NCBI GenBank assembly: GCA_036337945.1
Contig: JAYZDF010000115.1
Location: forward strand, 1-63,862
Direction of reading: 5' to 3'
Origin: JAYZDF01 sp036337945
GTDB taxonomy: Bacteria > Myxococcota > Kuafuiibacteriia > Kuafuiibacteriales > Kuafuiibacteriaceae
DNA length: 63,862 nt
Shown: piece by piece, positions 60,651 through 63,862 of the stretch
Layout: every line of letters starts with the position of its first letter
Numbering within the stretch: position 1 is the stretch's first letter
The notes under the pieces: generated by a model
What the model was told of the DNA's origin: nothing
The model's database searches: none
The model's input: only the letters and a program-made list of their open reading frames with translations
Program-made: the position numbers and the translations under genes

Positions 60651-62795
60651 ATGTCGTGCCGCAATGGTCGCTTACTCTGCGTTCTGCTGCTGCTCGGGTC
60701 AGCATGCACCGAAAGGAACCGTATCGCTGCGTCTTCGGAAAAATCGTTGGCCGACGCGGCGGCTCAACCAAAGTCTTTCTTTGGCTCCTCCACAAAGCAA
60801 TTTGTTTCCACAGAAGATCTCGTTGCCATTAAAGAGCGCGGTGTTCTGCGCGTTCTCGTGCATCAAGTACAAGAACAATTCTTACAACGCTCGGACGTAC
60901 CCATCATAGAAGACTACGAACTGGCAAAAAAACTGGGTGCCTATCTTGGAGTCGACCTTGAGTTTGTAGTCGTCGAGGAGTTCGCCGAGCTTTTACCCAA
61001 GCTTACTCGAGGGGAAGGCGATATTGTGGCCGCTCAATTGACGATTACCAAGGAGCGGGAGAAACAAGTCGCGTTCACACGGCCTACTTTGGTGGTGGAT
61101 GAAATTCTAGTTGGGAAAGCCGGGGCTGTTGGTCTGCCATCGAAATTAGACGAGCTTGCCGGGCGCACTATTACCGTGCGTGAAAGTTCTTCATACGCTG
61201 ATACTCTTAAAAAATTAGCGAAGGCACGTAGTCTGGATGTTGATATAAGACTTGCTGATGAAGCCAAAGATGTTGAAAGCTTGCTGGAGGATGTTGCGAG
61301 CGGTAAAGCCGACCTTACTGTCGTAGACTCGCATTTGCTTGCTGTGATTCGAGCTTACAATCACAAGATTAAACCTCTTTTTCCTATCGCAACCGGTCGC
61401 GAAATCGCTTGGGCCGTTCGAAAAAACAATAAGCAACTGCTCGCAGCTGCCAACGCAGTCGTCATGGAGGCTGCTCTGAGTTTTTCAGAGAAAGAAGCTT
61501 TCGTTGGAGATCTTGAGGACATTCGGAAGAGAGGAAGCCTGCGAGTCCTCATGGTCAATAACCCAATGAGCTACTTTATTTACAGAGGACAACAGCTTGG
61601 CTTCGATTACGAGATGACTACTTTCCTGGCTGAGTCATTAGGTGTTAAACTACGGGTCATAGTTGCACCTCGATATGATCTTTTGATCCCCTGGCTGCTT
61701 GAGGGCAAAGGTGATGTGATCGCATCTTCGCTGACTCAAACAAAAAAAAGGAACGAAGCAGTTCTCTTTAGCAAATCATATTTGGAAGTCGACGAGCTAA
61801 TTGTTCAACACGAAGATGCAAAGGCCGTTCAAAGCCTTGGCGAGCTCGAAGGTCGTACGATTCATGTAAGACGTTCCTCTAGTTATTTTGAGGGACTCAA
61901 GAGATTACAGGAAGCCGGTGTTAAACTTGAGATTAAAATCGTAGAAGAGAGTGTTGATACGGAGGAACTGATTGATCGAGTCGGGCGAAAGCAAATAGAG
62001 CTGACAGTTGCGGATAGCAATATCGTGCAACTGCTGCGGCGTATGAAAGTCCCTGTTGTTGGTTCACTGTCGTTAGCTACCGGAGAAGGCGCAGAAGCAA
62101 AGTCAAATATTGCTTTTGCGGTAAGGCCAAGTTCTGAGCAACTGCATTCTGCAATCGATGACTTCGTGGGAAAAAACCAAAAGGGCGCAATGTTCAACGG
62201 AATGCGTAGGAAGTATTTCGGTAAACGTGGCCGCTATAAGGAAGCCCAGAAACGAAGAAGTGAAAATAGCCAGAGGATTTCATCCTACGATAATGTCATC
62301 AAACGGTATGCCTCTAGGTACGGTTTTGATTGGCGGTTGATTAGTGCGCAAGCTTACGCTGAGAGCCGATTTAACCCAAAAGCGAAAAGTTGGGTGGGAG
62401 CCGTCGGCTTGATGCAGGTTATGCCTAGAACGGGCGCTTCGCTTGGGTTTCGAGACCTTGAGAACCTAGATCAAGGTGTACATGCTGGCGTAAAATATAT
62501 GAGCCGCTTGGTGGAGAGGTTTGACAAGACAATCCCTTTTCGAACCCGTGTACACTTTGCGTTGGCCGCATATAATGCGGGACTGGGACATGTTTTTGAT
62601 GCTCGAAGGTTGGCAAAAAGAAGAGGGCTTAATCCGAACCGCTGGTTTGGGCATGTTGAAAAAGCAATGTTGCTTTTGCAGCAGCGAAAATTTGCAGCGA
62701 GGGCAAGACATGGTTACTGCCGAGGAAGCGAGTCCGTGAGATATGTCGCCGCTGTTCAAGAATATTACGATGCGTACGTTAAGATAGTGAAGTGA
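60651..62795 (+). CDS. MltF-like lytic transglycosylase lipoprotein with two SBP domains
   Basis: 714 aa from ATG 60651; an upstream ATG at 60618 would add eleven residues. The lipobox is LGSAC (Cys19). Two tandem solute-binding (SBP_bac_3) domains follow at about 55-280 and 290-522; they are clearly related to each other (DELAGRTITVRESSSYADTL and GELEGRTIHVRRSSSYFEGL). The SLT domain (about 545-690) has catalytic Glu571 in AYAESRFNP plus GLMQVMPRT and AAYNAG. E. coli MltF has one SBP domain and about 518 residues. MltF cleaves peptidoglycan; its SBP domain is a muropeptide-responsive regulator, so here a double sensor is predicted. Confidence 0.88.
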   Translation: MSCRNGRLLCVLLLLGSACTERNRIAASSEKSLADAAAQPKSFFGSSTKQFVSTEDLVAIKERGVLRVLVHQVQEQFLQRSDVPIIEDYELAKKLGAYLGVDLEFVVVEEFAELLPKLTRGEGDIVAAQLTITKEREKQVAFTRPTLVVDEILVGKAGAVGLPSKLDELAGRTITVRESSSYADTLKKLAKARSLDVDIRLADEAKDVESLLEDVASGKADLTVVDSHLLAVIRAYNHKIKPLFPIATGREIAWAVRKNNKQLLAAANAVVMEAALSFSEKEAFVGDLEDIRKRGSLRVLMVNNPMSYFIYRGQQLGFDYEMTTFLAESLGVKLRVIVAPRYDLLIPWLLEGKGDVIASSLTQTKKRNEAVLFSKSYLEVDELIVQHEDAKAVQSLGELEGRTIHVRRSSSYFEGLKRLQEAGVKLEIKIVEESVDTEELIDRVGRKQIELTVADSNIVQLLRRMKVPVVGSLSLATGEGAEAKSNIAFAVRPSSEQLHSAIDDFVGKNQKGAMFNGMRRKYFGKRGRYKEAQKRRSENSQRISSYDNVIKRYASRYGFDWRLISAQAYAESRFNPKAKSWVGAVGLMQVMPRTGASLGFRDLENLDQGVHAGVKYMSRLVERFDKTIPFRTRVHFALAAYNAGLGHVFDARRLAKRRGLNPNRWFGHVEKAMLLLQQRKFAARARHGYCRGSESVRYVAAVQEYYDAYVKIVK

Positions 62796-63410
62796 TCAGC
62801 GGGAGCCGATCGCTTTCGCCGTTGATTCAGAAAACCACCCGCCAGTAAGTACATCGAGGAGCGAAGTGAATTCGTCGATACGAAGCTGCAGTGCTTCACG
62901 CGCGATTGGGTCTTCTGGTGGTCGAAGAATTTTTCGGAGATAAAGTTGCCGTCGAAGGAAGTAAATACGCGTGACTTCCAACATCAGGTCACGCTGAACT
63001 CCGATGAGTCCATAAACTTGAATTTCGGCAGGGTTGAAGATGAGCTGACGAAGATCCCAAACGGCACCAACAGTCATCGCGTTCATGTACGTTTTGTTGG
63101 TTTCTGTTTGATCCAGCGGTGTTGGACTCTGGGTCGAAGCAGCGGTGTAATCGTCTCTATCGAACCGGTAACCCACAGCGAGATTGGGAAGAATCCCTCG
63201 GACTCGAGCCTTGGTGCGAAGGCTATCCATAACGGACGGCTGAACACGAAAGTAGGCGAGTGCTTTCCTGACCACCGCGTCTACTTTAGGTTCTGCGTCG
63301 AGTTTCGCTTTCGCCGAAGATATTCTCGCTTCTTCATTAGCCGATGCCGTGGGCGCAAAAATTGATGTGCCAAGGCATATTGCCATGGTAATTGTACTTG
63401 TTATTTTCAT
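62796..63410 (-). CDS. exported protein of unknown family, paralogue of the next gene
   Basis: 204 aa from ATG 63410, with GAGGAA upstream and a signal peptide (ITSTITMAICLGTSIFAPTASA). The mature protein has a segment LPNLAVGYRFDRDDYT, then helices with REALQLRIDEFTSLLDVLTGGWFSE at the C terminus. The last segment matches ETLRARVDSLDAFLEIWLGGPLEEL at the end of the gene upstream, so the two are probably tandem paralogues. The pattern (ArgLeuPro-strand plus long helix) is compatible with outer-membrane or TolC-like proteins, without proof. ATGA overlap with the upstream gene. It ends directly next to the stop of the transglycosylase gene. Confidence 0.62.
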   Translation of the reverse strand: MKITSTITMAICLGTSIFAPTASANEEARISSAKAKLDAEPKVDAVVRKALAYFRVQPSVMDSLRTKARVRGILPNLAVGYRFDRDDYTAASTQSPTPLDQTETNKTYMNAMTVGAVWDLRQLIFNPAEIQVYGLIGVQRDLMLEVTRIYFLRRQLYLRKILRPPEDPIAREALQLRIDEFTSLLDVLTGGWFSESTAKAIGSR

Positions 63411-63862
63411 CGTAATTCCTCGAGTGGCCCTCCAAGCCATATTTCTAAGAATGCATCGAGCGAGTCAACTCGCGCGCGCAGAGTTTCAATTTGAAGAGTG
63501 TCGGACATGCCTCGTGACAACCGGCTCAAATGCATGACACGTTCGTGCCAGGCATCTTCGGTGGCGAAGCCTACTTGTCGGCGTAGGTCGTACAGCGCCT
63601 TTCTTGGAAAGGTAAACCGTTCAATGGCCAGGTTTGTATAGTAGAGTGACCATCGAGCATTGACGAAGAACTCATAGCTCAAGTCATTCTCAAGATGGGC
63701 GTAGTCTGCCGGAATTCCCGCGACCTGCGCAATTCTTCTATTTTCGGGGGTGTTACTTCCACGAACTATCAATGTCTGCTCTGATTGCCCCCGAAGAACA
63801 TCAAACCGTGCGTTAATTCGTGGGAACCAGTTGCTCCGTCGTATCTTCGTCCAGTTTTCCTC
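63407..63862 (-). CDS. partial CDS of a related exported or outer-membrane protein
   Basis: The frame is open to the right edge of the window, so the start is missing; 151 residues are visible. Readable segments are WTKIRRSNWFPRINARFDVLRG at the edge side and the C-terminal EIETLRARVDSLDAFLEIWLGGPLEEL-type end (ETLRARVDSLDAFLEIWLGG). They parallel FxLPNLAVGYRFDRDD and EALQLRIDEFTSLLDVLTGG of the gene downstream. The stop overlaps that gene's ATG. Family unknown; an outer-membrane TolC-like role is only a guess. Confidence 0.6.
   Translation of the reverse strand, partial: EENWTKIRRSNWFPRINARFDVLRGQSEQTLIVRGSNTPENRRIAQVAGIPADYAHLENDLSYEFFVNARWSLYYTNLAIERFTFPRKALYDLRRQVGFATEDAWHERVMHLSRLSRGMSDTLQIETLRARVDSLDAFLEIWLGGPLEELR

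Noticed and set aside
1..63862. tRNA, rRNA, CRISPR arrays, insertion sequences and prophage genes
   Set aside because: No TPsiC-like GTTCGAATC within a cloverleaf context, no spaced direct repeats and no transposase or integrase seen. Repeated sequences are domain repeats inside genes.

Overview
The window looks like a chromosomal segment of a Gram-negative bacterium of the Myxococcota / former Deltaproteobacteria type, possibly Bradymonadia; the class is an inference. The signs are several large lipoproteins, one with five Myxococcus-type Cys-rich repeats (CGNGxxE...CDDGN...GDGCDxxC), an HRDxxPQN Ser/Thr kinase with C-terminal PEGA repeats, a second PEGA protein, TPR proteins, sigma-54 signals and an ImuA/ImuB mutasome, at a GC content near 50 percent. 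I found no rRNA, tRNA, CRISPR array, insertion sequence or prophage.

Layout. 1-2.4 kb: an unrecognised protein, then a papain/calpain-like cysteine-peptidase candidate behind a near-consensus sigma-54 promoter. 2.6-8.1 kb: small enzymes (gamma-glutamylcyclotransferase fold, CoA-binding protein, SDR, alpha/beta hydrolase) and the imuA-imuB pair with a LexA-like palindrome at its start. 8.2-19.2 kb: envelope proteins, including a CxxCH lipoprotein, a TPR protein, SppA with two translationally coupled exported proteins, a PilB/GspE ATPase, an ABC-2-like membrane protein and a lipoprotein. 19.2-22.3 kb: kbl, a REC-REC-PilZ protein and CutA. 22.4-26.9 kb: a 1501-residue surface lipoprotein. 27.0-29.4 kb: an NtrC-type regulator, an intergenic enhancer/sigma-54 promoter/hairpin RNA module, and gph. 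29.4-39.1 kb: dapF, guaB, RNase E/G, a beta-barrel candidate, kdsD, a DUF2064 protein, rpmG, a PHA-system-like protein and two small exported proteins. 39.2-42.5 kb: Ser/Thr kinase and an SDR. 42.4-45.6 kb: a molybdate operon led by an HTH-PBP regulator. 45.8-47.7 kb: a low-complexity helical protein behind a second sigma-54-like promoter, and a thioredoxin-fold protein. 47.7-54.1 kb: a complete trpEGDCFBA operon. 54.2-57.7 kb: a homodimeric 2-oxoacid dehydrogenase E1 and rsmE, which seems to start at CTG. 57.7-63.9 kb: a CCA/poly(A)-polymerase-like nucleotidyltransferase, a degenerate metallo-beta-lactamase-fold protein, an MltF-like lytic transglycosylase with a duplicated solute-binding module, and two related exported proteins, the last cut by the window edge.

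The most interesting element is between 28481 and 28720. A sigma-54 promoter (TGGCACG-N4-ATGCA) sits about 110 bp downstream of one copy, and about 170 bp downstream of a second copy, of GCGGTA-N5-ACCACG. The first copy touches the start codon of the NtrC-type regulator. The promoter points at a short hairpin with a run of eight cytosines, which ends at the stop codon of gph on the other strand. This resembles, in logic and in the C-run, the sigma-54-dependent Pxr development-control sRNA and its adjacent PxrR regulator in Myxococcus xanthus as I remember them. Homology is not shown. Two further sigma-54-type promoters precede unrecognised proteins of effector-like character, so alternative-sigma control recurs in this window.
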